Part shown: positions 10,712-22,113 of the stretch, one piece after another
Layout: every line of letters starts with the position of its first letter
Numbering within the stretch: the first letter of the stretch is position 1
Assembly: GCA_027625915.1 (NCBI GenBank)
Contig: JANTQA010000015.1
Location: forward strand, 11,623,001 to 11,687,000
DNA length: 64,000 bases
Reading direction: 5' to 3'
DNA from: Anaeramoeba flamelloides
Lineage: Eukaryota; Metamonada; Anaeramoebidae
Notes under the pieces: model-generated
Database searches by the model: none
What the model was told of the DNA's origin: nothing
What the model saw: the letters and a program-made list of their open reading frames with translations, nothing else
Made by a program: the position numbers and the translations under genes

Positions 10712-12834
10712 CCTAATGCTATTAATTTCAAATGTGAGAATAATGATTGATGATCTTTGCAATTATTTGTATTCTTTTGGAAATCAAATTCGTTTTCTTG
10801 TTCCTCAATCAGATTTTTCAATCTCTTTTTGCATGACATTTCAAGCATTGTAGCAGTTGCAGTAACTTGGCAAAATTTGCTATGCTGGGGTAGATTGTCC
10901 GCATTTATTAATTTGTGGCACAATCTGCATTTTATTTTAGATTTTTTATGTTGTTGAGATTTTGATATCTCTTGATTTGTTTTCTCAGATTTATTTGCAT
11001 TATTTCCCCCGTTGATATTTCTTTTGGTTATTTTTAAAATAATGTTTTTAAATGGTAAAAGCCGATTTTTTTCTTTATGATCTTCATTGCTTTTTAAATC
11101 CTCTTCATAATTCTTTGTCATTTTAACAAAATTGCCTTTTACAATTCTTTTATTTAAGGTGGCTTTTTTTTTTAATCTATGCATTTTGTTGTTTAATTTT
11201 TTCCGATTTTGGTTATTCTTCGTTTCTTCTTGAATGTTGTTTCTTTGGAGATTCCCATTTATTACTTTTTCTTTATCTGTTTCTTTTTCCATTTCAATTC
11301 CCTGTTTTTGATTTTGTTGTTGTGTTTGTTCTTGTTCTTGTTCTGTATTGTTGTCTATTTTCTTTTCAATTTCTGTTTCTGTTTCTGTTTCTTTGTCTAT
11401 TTGTGGCTGTGCTTCCTCTTTTTGAGCCACTTTCTTCACTTTTTTAATGTTGCGGCTATTTCGACTCACACTCGTAATGGTCTTCTCTCTGACACTTAAT
11501 TTTCGATGATTTAATAGTTTTTGTTTGTTCGTAATTTGCTCATTTTGCCTACTTCTTGACAAAAACCAATCAGGGTTTTGTTGGATTAAAAATGGATACT
11601 CCTTGGGAGAAAGCTGCAATTGATGAGCGGAGCGAGACAGTTTGGAAAATAGGAAAACTGTTGTCGAAGCAAATTGGCGGTTAGGCCAATCCTTTTCCCA
11701 ATTTTTAAAAATACTCTTTGCGTTTGATGTATATTCAAGACAAATCCGAGGCGAAATGGTTTTGTACGTTAGCTTTCTCATTTTCTTAATATTGCTTTCT
11801 AATTCAATACACCTCTTATAGTATTTCTTAACACCAAAAAATCCGCTTTTCTTAAAGGGATTTTTGGAGCCACCAACTAGCTCTAATTTTTTTAATTTAT
11901 TGGTATTTTTTGTTTTTTCAATTTTTGAGAATGAGCCAATCTTTTTTCTTGAACGCGAGATTTGGAGCGCCAGTTTTTTTAAATCATGATCTATTTGGCT
12001 TTTTTCTAATTTAAATCTTTCTTCAAATTGTTTATGAATCCTTAAGAGTGTTTGGATTGTTTGGCCATGTGCGGTTTTGTATATAAACGGGCTTTTGATT
12101 TTCCGACTTTTGTGAATCGAATTCCTTTTTTTTTTAGTTTTTTTGTTTGGTTTGTTTTTGTTTTTTTTTTTTTTTTTTGGTTTTTTGTTGTCTTTGTTTT
12201 GTGGTTTTTGTGATTTATCCCTGATGGACTTATCAACAATTTGGTTTTTCTGGGCCTGCTGTGTTGTTTCTCGTTTGTTTGTTACAAGCTTTGGTAATTG
12301 TGGTGAAGATCGATTAAATTTGATTTTTGTAACTTTTTTTCTTTTGTAATCATCATCTCTGTTGGTTTTTGTTTCTCTCTTTTTTTCTTTTTTCTTTTCT
12401 TCTTCACGTGGTGGTTTTTGTTTTGGATTAACTTCTTTTTCTACTTTGCCAAACTGAACCATCAAATTGCTTTCAAATTGGTTTGTTTGTGTTACCAAAG
12501 CCTTCGGCTGGTCAACAATGCAGTGGGCTGATTTTGTTTTTTTCTTTTTGTTCTCTTCATTTTCTTGTTCAGATCTTTGATCTGTGTCTGAAAAAGAGTT
12601 AGAAAATGATTCAGAACTCAACTCGTCACTACTTGTCAGTTCAGAATCATTTACAATTGACGAATTGTGGATATTGAAAAAATCGAATTTGTCTTCCACA
12701 CTGATAAGAATCTTTTCTTTGAGTAATTTTGTTGAATTCTTATGATCAACCGAAACGCTTCTTGAGTTTAGTTTTTTTTTATTCTGAACTTGAACACCAG
12801 AAGAAATACCATACATTTCTCTTTTTTTGTTCAT
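10712..12834 (-). CDS. N-terminal part of the IRE/Rim15-type kinase: C2HC zinc finger protein (first exon)
   Basis: ATG at 12834-12832. The first ~270 residues are low-complexity, rich in Lys, Asn, Ser and Glu. A globular part follows at about 270-450, with a segment YTSNAKSIFKNWEKDWP and FLFSKLSRSAHQL that resembles the conserved region ahead of the zinc finger in plant IRE and fungal Rim15 kinases. A Gln/Glu/Lys-rich linker leads to a C2HC finger near residues 640-660: CRLCHKL...LPQHSKFC, the pattern CxxC-x(12)-H-x(3)-C, also typical of IRE kinases. The exon then runs into a GTATAT donor at 10711; the open frame beyond it is intronic (YIYLYIYFFSLF). The kinase exon downstream is phase-compatible, giving one protein of about 1,361 residues. 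The finger is clear; joining the two exons is my inference. If they are separate, this is a stand-alone C2HC protein ending near 10672. Confidence 0.65.
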
Positions 12835-13521
12835 GTTGAAGAAAGTAAAGTAACCGGAAGAAAAGTAAAAATTATGTTAGTTTTGCAATTTATTAATTAG
12901 AAAAAATGGTATTTGGGTTCCACTACACTCTTTTCATTTTTTTGTTTGTTGTTTTTTTGAAGAGGTTAATTCTGATTTTTGTATGGAAGGGAAAAAAAAT
13001 TACTTTGTAAAAATTTAAACCAATTCCAATTTCAATTTTCATGAGAATAATAGCAGTTGAAAAAAAAGACTTGAGCTACTATACCGTCAATAGTACATTG
13101 CATAATATAAGAACGACCAAGTTTTCGAATGACAAAATTATCTTTAAATCAAATCATTTTTTTTTCACTTATATAATATTTTAAAATGTAATAAGAGCCT
13201 TTGCAAAATAAAGTTGAATAAAAAAATCGAAATTGTTGTTGTATTGAAAGGATTCCTTTCAAAGGTTTAAAGAAAATCAAACTCAAGGAACAAATTTGCA
13301 ACTTCACGAAAGTGTTTCCAATTCATAAAAAGCAAGTGCAACAAAAGCAAGTTATTAAATATATAAAAAAGTAGGAGAAGAGAAGACTAATTATTTGTTT
13401 CGATTTTAAATGATTATTTGTCAGAATTAGGCCAACTTTTAATGAAAATTTCATCATTCAAATTTACTAGATGAAATTTTTTCTTTTACTGATAAATTCA
13501 AATATATTTAATAAAATTTAA

Positions 13522-13950
13522 ACCGTTTTGGAAAAAAAGTTAAACACGGTTTTTCATTGGTAAACAGTCTTGAAAATTGAAAAGTAAAATCAATAAAAAG
13601 AAGAAATCAAATTAACTTTAAATAATAATCCCTTATATTGTTTTCATTCAATCCAACAAATACAATTTAAATCTACTTGATTATCCAAATTGTTGGTGTA
13701 GTTTTGGAGATCGCAAAAATAGTAAATTTTTTGAAAAAATTTTTAATAATTGTTCAAACAAAGAAAAATTTCAAACCAAAAGATAGTATTAAAAAAACTG
13801 TTTTTGTACTGAATACTTCATTTTGTCTTTATTTATTTATTTATTCTTTTTTTAATTGATCTTCATTTGAATTTTCAGGTTCTATTAATGTTCCTAATTA
13901 AAAACCCTTGTTTCACTTTTTTTCTCTGCTTCACTTTTTTTCCACAATGG
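13522..13950. repeat. MITE-like element A2
   Basis: Clearly related along its whole length to A1 (3395-3828): shared interior blocks include AAGTAAAATCAATAAAAAGA, TTGTTGGTGTAGTTTTGGAG and CTTCATTTTGTCTTTATTTA. The ends are inverted (ACCGTTTTGGAAAAAAAGT... / ...CTTTTTTTCCACAATGG). The flanks read TTTAA on the left and TTAAT on the right, compatible with a TAA or TTAA target duplication. It is non-coding. Confidence 0.8.
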
Positions 13951-16479
13951 TTAATTCAATTTCCCATTCTGTAATCTCATATCTCAACTTTTAAAACAAC
14001 TCAAGAGAAAGAATCTTTGAAGTACAACCAATTTTACAAAGTGTTTTAACATTGAATCAATAAAATGATTTCTTCAATTCTTATTTAATAAAATTTGTAA
14101 AATGGGAATAGAAGTGAAAATTTTCAGATATTTATTGAATTTATCAGTATTATTAATTTGTCTGAAAAGAAACCAAAAACACAAGATTAGTATTATTTAC
14201 ATTTTCGCCCAAGAGTTTTTTTTTAGTCAATGAAAACAATCAATAACTACGAAATTGTGTCAGACTATATTTTCAAAAGGATAATGTTACTCGACAATTA
14301 AAATGGTTACAGGGCCAAAACAGAAGGATTAAAAAGTGAACGAAAAGGATTGTAAAAATTTTTTTTAAGTTAAGGCCTTTCCTAATTTCATGCTCTGTGA
14401 ACACCACTTTTAAAACTAGAAACATATTTCTTGTCTTTAAATCAGGTCGAATAAAGGTTTTTGTCAAAATATTCAGTTTTTTTAGGAAAATTTGTCAGTC
14501 TGACAAAAGACTTTATTTGTCTAAAAATTCGAAATTTTAGCTTAATCAACCTGGAAATTCAAAATTTCCTGATCTTTTTATCTTTCCACTTTCTTTGAAA
14601 AGTATTTTCGAGTTTATGGCGGGGGTATAACTATACTTGAAAAGAGAGTGGAGTTAACTTTGCATAAAAGGTAAAAAAAATAACTTTTGAAATTTGCATA
14701 GTTTTATTTGAAAATTTCGATAAGTTTTAGTATACTTAAATTGTTTTTTACATTTTTCGTAAACTCAAAAAACTTAAAAATTGAAATATATTGAATTTCT
14801 TTTTCATGATTTCTTTTTAAATTATTTTTTCTTTTTCAAACAATTTTATTCCAATAATCTTAAAAAGTAAAATACCCATAGCCTTAATCTGAACACCCAA
14901 CACTGTTACCAAAAGTGTTCATATTTTTGCAATGATCTTTTCAAAAACAATCCATACAAGAACAATATATACAACAATGAAAAAAAAATAACATTAAATG
15001 AACATATTTTCATTTCGTCTTCTTTTTGTGTTCAATTTTAATTTTGCAAATGATTATCATTTTACTATTTAAAAAAAAAAAAAGAATAATACAGAATGAA
15101 TCTGATAGGTTAATATATTAAGTGTACCACACACTTTTTAAATGACTATTATCATTGAAATGGACTATTTTAATAATATAAAACTTGTATATTTTTTTCC
15201 TCATGATAGTTAAGTATAGAACCTTTTCGAGTTAGGGTGTGCTAGTACGAAGTTAAAACTGTATAAATGTAGCCATTGAAGGTAAATCTTATAAGTGGTC
15301 CATGGTCTAAATGCCTGAATTTTTTTATAAGTAAAATAGTACTAAAAACTGATCGGTTTAATGAGAAATTATTGTTTGATTAGAAAAAAAAAATCAAAAG
15401 AATTCTTGAAAAAATTTCTTTTTGAGATAAAGTTAGAGGTTGTGAAATTAATCTAAAAGCTTCAAAATTAAAAAATATCTTTCTTAAAATTGTCTCAAAA
15501 TGTAGACTAGTTGTTCAAAAAAATTATCTCTCATTCCTGAAAATAATAAATCAAAATTAATTTTCTAAAGAATAACTAGTTAATGATTCCAAAGTCTATT
15601 ATTTAATTCAGATCACTTTATCCATTCATATTTGTTTCAAAAAATATCAAAATAGTTTTTCTAAAAATTAATCAGAAAATTTAATTTTTTATATATTTTT
15701 TGTAAAAAATAATTGTCGTCTATTTTCCTCTGAGGTAAAAAATCCAAAAAAATGAAAAGAAAAATATATGTCCACTTTACAAAGTATTTTGTTTTACCTC
15801 AACAAATTTTGCTTTCATGTATAGTACTATCAGTGAATATATTTTAGGTGTATCTCTAAAAAGAATATAATCCAGGAGAAAATTTTTAAAATTAGATCTA
15901 AATGGACAGAACTGTGTTCGAAATGAAAAATACAAATTGATCAAACAAATTTTCAATTTTTGTATCTAAACAGCAGAGTTAAACTTTTATGTGACTTAAA
16001 AAAATATTAATGGTTACAAAAAGGAAAAATAGTGATTAATTCTGGTTTACTGTTGGTTTTTGGTATTTAGAAGAGTGATGATTATAAGAAAAAAAAATAT
16101 TTGGAAACATGATTTATGATAACAACTTGGGATCGTTGAATTATATTACAGCGATACTAAGTAAGAAGGGAAATTTAAAAAAAATAAAGTTTTTCTCGGT
16201 ACTAAAAGATATAAAAGGTTGTAAAAAAAATTGTTTTCATTTAATTTTTTTTTTCTTTTCAATGTAATAGCTCACTTTTTAGTTATTTTTTAAAAGTTTA
16301 AAAAATACATAAAGAAATAGATATTTTACAACTTACAACAAATATCCAATACATAAAGAGTTTTTTTTTAATTGAAATAAGAAAAGATATCCACAGTGTT
16401 AATTGGTATTTTAGTTCATTTTTCTTGATTCGGAAAAGCGCTGCAAAAAAAAAATAATTTGTGGATAAGAAAAATCTTG

Positions 16480-17350
16480 AAGAGAAGATTTGTTGAAACC
16501 TAAACTTTTTGGAGAAATATTCAAAAAAAAAAAAAAAAAAAACTATAAATTATGTTGGATAAACCGTCTTCTAAAACAACCAGCCTTTCGTTCATTCTTA
16601 AAAAAATATCTTCTTGGGCAAAATTATTTTTTTTTTTAGATTTTCTGAAAGCTGAAATAGGTTGGATAAATTTTCAAGAACATTCCCAAAAACCTTACCA
16701 CATTATCACCAATATTTATAATTTTTTGTACATTTGTTTTATTCTTATTATTATACTTCTTTGATTATCAATGTGTTGGGTAGAAAAAACAACTAGAGCT
16801 TAGAGGTTTTTTTAATAGATTCATCAATAAGAAAGAAAATTATTGCTATATCCTCTTATTGGTACGTTCACTTACTAGGGTAATAACTCCATTTTTAAAA
16901 AAAGGTAAATCTATTTTATATTCAAGTTCATTGTTAAAATGGATGATTATTAGTCTGATCAGAAAATTCACATGATATTTTTCTTTTGTAAAACAAAGTG
17001 TTTAAACAAATTGTTTTTTCAACTAAAAACAATAATATCACTTTACGAAATATTTCTATCTTCCATACTTTTCAAGTACTTTAAGACAATTCACAACCCT
17101 TGCAAACACTTTCTAACATTTTCACAGTGGAAAGGTATTGTATATGTGTTTTATTTGTGTAAATCGGGTTTTTTTTCTCAAGATGATTTATAAAAAAGTA
17201 ATGAGCATTATCACAATTAATATGATCGTATCTCAATAATGCTGATTTATCACAATTTTATATTTTTTGCACTAAAGTGGGAATAATCACAATTTTATTA
17301 CTATTATCATGAATTTATTACTCATTTCGTAATAATATATGTTATCATCA
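16480..17350 (+). repeat. Dispersed repeat D, copy 1
   Basis: It shares a series of blocks in the same order with D2 (30240-31510), for example CTAAAACAACCA, AACTAGAGCTT, ATTTATAATTTTTTG versus ATTAAGATTTTTTG, and ACACTTTCTAA. The left limit is unclear. The interior has no long open frame. Confidence 0.65.
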
Positions 17351-17478
17351 AGAAATATATTTTATATAATTGTTTATAAATTTTATTTCAGAGGTTTTAA
17401 ATAAATGCAAAAAATAAAAAATAAAAGATAGAAAACAATCCACTATGTTGTATCTCAACGAAAAAAAAACTACAGGTA

Positions 17479-17482
<4 letters not shown>

Positions 17483-17515
<33 letters not shown>
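17483..17515. repeat. TA dinucleotide microsatellite
   Basis: An uninterrupted TA run of about 16 units. Confidence 0.95.
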
Positions 17516-17519
<4 letters not shown>

Positions 17520-18567
17520 TGTACTTGAAACACTCATTTATTTGAAAAAAATCTAGTTACCAATTCCTATTTACAGTTTTTATTTTCAAATAAAATGGTA
17601 TATATCCAATTAAGACGCTTTAACAAATAAAAAGAATATACAAAAATATGCTTCTTTTTTTATCTTTTTTTTTATATACATAATTAAAAGTGTCATATGG
17701 TTCAATATGTGTTCCTTTATGGGGTGTGATAAAAGAAAAATTGGGATTATTTAATAATATTAAGTTCACATGTTAAAAATGTAAACAAAAAATAACTGTT
17801 TTCAGAGAAAAGGTGAAGAAAAAAATAATATTTGGGTTTTTTTGTTAATAATTATCGAGTGAAATTTTGAAACTAAAAAAAAAATAAAAATGTTTAATTT
17901 TTAATCATTTTAAATTTAATTTTTTAAATATTGTGAAATTATTAAATTGATTTCTCTCTTTAGATAACATTTACAAAAAGGTTTTTTTAATTTTACATGA
18001 TTTTTTGATAAAGGAAATAAAAAAAAAGATTTTTAAATAAGAATTTTGAATGGTGATCATTTGTAAAAAATCTAATAATTTATTGTTTAATAATATTATT
18101 TTTAGTGTTTCAGTTCCATTAGAGCCCAAGAGAACTAATACAATTTACCTTCAATTACATGTTTTTTAATTTTAGATTAATCTCAGGTGAAGATAATCCC
18201 TTAAATTCAAAAACTCAAAAAATCATCTTTTAAATTCAAAAGCCCCATGATTTCCTCAATGTATCACTGTGTTTATTAAATGAAGTTTTTCTTTAGGATT
18301 AAACTCTTCATTGAGAATTATTGTCGTTTTCCAATTTACAAAGGAAAATTGTATTTTCAGTTTGTGAAAAATTGTGTATCACAAAAATGGTTCAAAAACA
18401 CCAAGATCTTTTTAAACTGATTAAAAACAAGAATTTTTTTTTATTTAATTTAGCTCTTACTTGGAGAACTTTTCGAGAGGAAATTAACATTTTTTCCAAG
18501 CAAAAACAGTATTTCAAAAAAAAAAAAAAAAAGAAAAGGAAAAGATATTGAAAAACAATTGTCAAAT

Positions 18568-19437
18568 CTACTCGTCAAGAAGTTCCAAACTTAAAACACC
18601 CTGTGGCTTAAATGGGTATGGAACAACAGAACCAAAATAATTTTTGTTAACCTTTACACCAAGATCAAGTGTAAGTATCTTCCAAATTCTTTGGATATTT
18701 GAGCACCAAGAGTGGACGCATCCATGAGAAGGTGGGATCACGCCCTTTTTCCATTCTGCGCTTTGTCCGCAATGGACTAACAATCCTGCTCTGATATTAT
18801 CACTTTTGGATGTGTCAGGGGTAATAATTGCGCCATTGCCAGCAAGACCCCTTGTAAGCCTATTAACCGGGTAAGGGCCAAAATCGTCAGGATCATTTTC
18901 TGGAGAATTCAAATCGATCTCGTACAGTCCTGTGGGCGTGTTGCCGCTATCCGAGAAGGAATTGTAGCCCCCGTTTGGCCCTTGCCCTTGGGTTAGGACA
19001 GGGAACTTGAAGATTCTTGTGTTGTTGGGCGCAATCAAGTAGGCAGTCGCTGGGATCGATCGGTTTGAGTGAACGGAAATGTGTATCTTGTACAGATATC
19101 CCTCGGGGAATCTGCCGTCGTCTTTATAGCAGTCGTTCAGATGCAATTTGATCAAAAGATTTGCTGTGGCGGGGCCAATGATGCCATCAACACTAAGTGA
19201 GTTTCCAGATTGGAATTGCTCAACGGCCTTCTTTGTGGCAAGGTCATAGACCTTATTTGCGGGAAAGCTTGTGACATATTTGGATCGTAATAAGAAGCTT
19301 TGTGCAATATAAACATCACTTCCTTCAAGGGGATTGCATGAAGTGTAATACAATTCTCTTTTAAATGGTAGTGGCATACTTGCACTCACACTGGCTATGA
19401 TTGTCAGTGTGAGTAAGAGTATCAAGTGATATTTCAT
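18568..19437 (-). CDS. Secreted peptidoglycan-binding / L,D-transpeptidase (YkuD)-like protein
   Basis: A single exon of 289 residues with an N-terminal signal peptide (MKYHLILLLTLTIIASVSAS). Residues ~38-97 form a PG_binding_1 domain (AVEQFQSGNSLSVDGIIGPAT). A YkuD-type catalytic domain follows: TPTGLYEI at 167-174, H222 in LLVHCG, and SHGC at 237-240 with the presumptive nucleophile C240, so the conserved His...SHGC arrangement is complete. In bacteria this family cross-links peptidoglycan through 3-3 bonds or attaches proteins to it. A protist has no peptidoglycan of its own, so a role on food or competitor bacteria in the phagosome or outside the cell is my inference. The Arg usual after SHGC(x) is replaced (SHGCVHSWC). 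The gene is visibly richer in G and C than its flanks, but so are other conserved exons here, so this alone does not prove transfer. Bacterial origin is likely from the family's distribution. The stop is TAG. Confidence 0.88.
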   Translation of the reverse strand: MKYHLILLLTLTIIASVSASMPLPFKRELYYTSCNPLEGSDVYIAQSFLLRSKYVTSFPANKVYDLATKKAVEQFQSGNSLSVDGIIGPATANLLIKLHLNDCYKDDGRFPEGYLYKIHISVHSNRSIPATAYLIAPNNTRIFKFPVLTQGQGPNGGYNSFSDSGNTPTGLYEIDLNSPENDPDDFGPYPVNRLTRGLAGNGAIITPDTSKSDNIRAGLLVHCGQSAEWKKGVIPPSHGCVHSWCSNIQRIWKILTLDLGVKVNKNYFGSVVPYPFKPQGVLSLELLDE

Positions 19438-19682
19438 TTATGGAAAAAGATTAATTTGAAAAAATGTTTTTCCTCTTCCAAAATTCTCAATAAAGGAAAC
19501 TCTACTTGTTGAAATAACCCATTCAGAATCTGGATAATCATGTTATAAATTAAAAACTGGGTTTCTTTTTTTATGGTAGGTTTTAGACATTAAAAGACCA
19601 AAGAAATGAAAAATAAACAAGAATAAACAATAAGATTTGTTTCTTATGGTTCGACGATAAAAAAGGAGATGTTGTTTCAGAA

Positions 19683-20100
19683 TGGTATTTTAATAATAAA
19701 GGGTTAATTTTCACTTCCTTATCATTTTCCTATTTTAAATAAAAGCCACAAATTACAACCTACTTCTTTGAAAACTTAATTTTGTAAAAAGAAAAATATG
19801 GTCAAGAAAGTGAAAATTTTTTCCCATTTAGAATTTAAATACCAGTAAAAAGTCAAATACTATTAATTGAAAAATAAATCGGACAAAATTTTCATTTATC
19901 TTTCCAAAATTAAATTATGATTTCAAAAATCCTTTGAATACAGAATTTTGATAGTCCCGATCCTCTAACCACGTTAAACACGTTATATGGTTGAAAAATA
20001 ATTCGATTTTCAAAGATTATTTCAAAGATTTTTTTGGGAACGATGAATGAAAATTTTGTCCGATTTATTTTACAATTAACAGTACTGTTATTTTTCAGAA
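19683..20100. repeat. Composite inverted-repeat element I/H, copy 1
   Basis: Part I (19683-19853): TGGTATTTTAATAATAAAGG...TTTTCACTTCC at the left faces its inverted form (AGTGAAAATTTTTTCCCATT...ACCAGT) at the right. Part H (19858-20092): arms reading AATAAATCGGACAAAATTTT and its complement, about 190 bp apart. The same I-then-H order recurs in copy 2. Confidence 0.6.
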
Positions 20101-20457
20101 AAAATTGAAACAAATTGCTGTGTAAATTTGTCATTAAAAAAAACAAGATCACTCAACAAAAAAACAAGAAAATTTGAGAAAATTTTGAAAACAATCCTTT
20201 CATCATTAAATATTTACTCAAAATATTAATGAATTAACCTTAAAAATTGATTTAGCATCATGAATAATATTGATTGCTGAATTTGATGTTGTATTGTACT
20301 TGAAGAAAAACACTCGAAAGGGGTAATTTGGGGTATAGGTTTTAGTTTCCAGGAGATTGTTATTAATAAGTTCTATAAGGCGCCAATTTGTTACAGATCA
20401 ACATTTTAAGAGGTAGAAGGCTTTAAATATAGTTTCACCTCTAAAGCATTTGATGAT

Positions 20458-20830
20458 ACTGGTATTTGAATTCTAAATGGGAAAGAATTTTCACTTCCTT
20501 TTCCATATTTTTTTTGAATAAATACAGTTCTCAAAGAAATTAGGTTACAATTTGGGTCTCTTCTCTTAAAAAAGAGAAATTGAAAATGAAGTGAAAAAAA
20601 ATCCCATTTAAAAGTAAAATACCAGTAAAGAAAAGGAAAAAAATTTCCTTTTAACTTTCCAAAAAAGACTTGATTAATTACAAACCAAAAGATTAATTCC
20701 ACTAATAAATGATATAAGTATTTGACTTTTTAAGATACAGTTTTAATCTTTTCTTTTATTAATTGAACGTTGATTTTTTTGGAAAGTTGAATGAAAATTT
20801 TGTCTCTTTTATTTTGAAATTCATAACAAA
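20458..20830. repeat. Composite inverted-repeat element I/H, copy 2
   Basis: The I part (20458-20637) has inverted arms GGTATTTGAATTCTAAATGG... and ...CATTTAAAAGTAAAATACC. The H part (to about 20830) has arms with ACTTTCC... and GGAAAGTTGAATGAAAATTT. It is more diverged than copy 1. Confidence 0.55.
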
Positions 20831-21059
20831 TAGAAGAAAATATTTTTGATAGGCAGACTAATTGACGTTTATTGAAGAATAAATTAGGCCTACTTTTCAA
20901 TTTGCTTGCTTAAAAAAAAAACCAAACATTAAAGATCTAACAGAGATTGGAAATATCAAAAACAAAAGATTTTCTTTTTGTTTGGAGGAAAAAAGTAAAA
21001 GTCCATAAAAAATCATGAGACGGGCACCAATTGAATTCTTTCTAGTTCTTCAATTTTTC

Positions 21060-21105
21060 ATCTTTTTGAATTTTGAATATTAAATGGGAATAGCTTTTCA
21101 CTTCA
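21060..21105. repeat. Solitary arm of repeat I
   Basis: GAATATTAAATGGGAATAGC followed by TTTTCACTTCATTTGCC matches one terminal arm of element I; no partner arm was seen nearby. Confidence 0.4.
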
Positions 21106-22113
21106 TTTGCCTAATCTTTTTTTTTTTTTTACCAAGCGATTTTCTGATTAAATGGATTGGGATTTCTGATCACTCCTTATTTGTTTGTTGATTCATTTTA
21201 TTTTCTTAATTGACGTTGACTTAGAATCCTAAATCAAGGAATATTTTCGAATGAAAAAAAAACAAATTTGTTGAATTATTTTATCTGTTAATAATCAATA
21301 GTCTATCTCAAAAAAAACAAACCTAGTGATAATATGTTGTTTCCCTTTAACCTAAAAGTAATCTTTTCTGAGTCAACTTGATTAAAAAAAGCAAACCTAT
21401 TGAGTAATTAACTAAATTTTACTCTTTATACTTGTGAAAATAATCTCACCAATAAAAATTTGTTATGATGAGTAAACCAGAAAGTTGATCATAAATTAAA
21501 AACAACAATATCGTTATCGACTTCCGAATAATATTGTACCCCTAAATAAAAAATATACTTTTTTCTTTTTTCATTTTTTTCAATTTTCCTATCAAAATTC
21601 ACAAAGATTTTAACGAATTTGAGGTTACTTCTCGCGAAACAAAAAACGTCAATAGAAGATCAAATTACGATTCTGTTTGACAAAAATGGTGCAATTTCTT
21701 TTTGATTCTCAATTAAAATAAAAAATACTTTTTTTAATTGATCCAATAAACAAGACACCAAACCAAAGCGCAAAACAATGAAACCTACCAATTTCGTGAC
21801 TTTCATAAACCCAACTGCAAGATTTTTTCCAAATCAAAAAATTGATCAGTTTTCATTTTAGATTCACACAAACCGAGTTTCAACTAAAAAACTCAGGATT
21901 TGAAGTGTATGGAGGGTTTGTCAATCTTTGTTTTGTTTATGACCAATTTCTTTTTTTAAAAAATAAACTGCTTTTCAAGCAATTTTTCGTTTGTTCAATC
22001 ATTTTTTTTTAAATTACTCAAATTTAACAAACAAATTTTTTTTTTTTTAATTTTAATAAAACCCTTTTACAAGTTTTTTTTATCTCAGAGAAAGATATTA
22101 AGTCTAATTAATT

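Larger units (their letters stand above)
12835..18567. other. Intergenic, non-coding, with MITE A2 and repeat D1
   Basis: 5.7 kb without a convincing gene. It contains MITE A2 (13522-13950), repeat D1 (about 16480-17350) and a pure TA microsatellite (17483-17515). The small open frames at 13677-13859 and 16552-16764 fall inside the repeats, and those at 14273-14467, 16972-17193 and 18321-18551 have no coding-like composition or recognisable motif. No tRNA was found. Confidence 0.55.
19438..22113. other. Intergenic with composite I/H inverted-repeat elements
   Basis: No gene recognised. Two copies of a composite element (19683-20100 and 20458-20830) and one lone arm (about 21060-21105) fill much of the gap. 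The open frames at 19910-20152 and 20406-20702 on the minus strand lie inside these elements and are not protein-like. Confidence 0.55.

Noticed and set aside
10415-10762. 115-codon minus-strand frame with repeated FLVSRFS heptads
   Set aside because: It is the translation of the AACGAGA minisatellite, not a protein-like sequence.
13677-13859. 60-codon open frame
   Set aside because: It lies wholly within MITE A2 and the same region of A1 is not open, so it is not conserved as coding.
16552-16764. 70-codon open frame
   Set aside because: Falls within repeat D1; the matching parts of D2 and D3 are not open.
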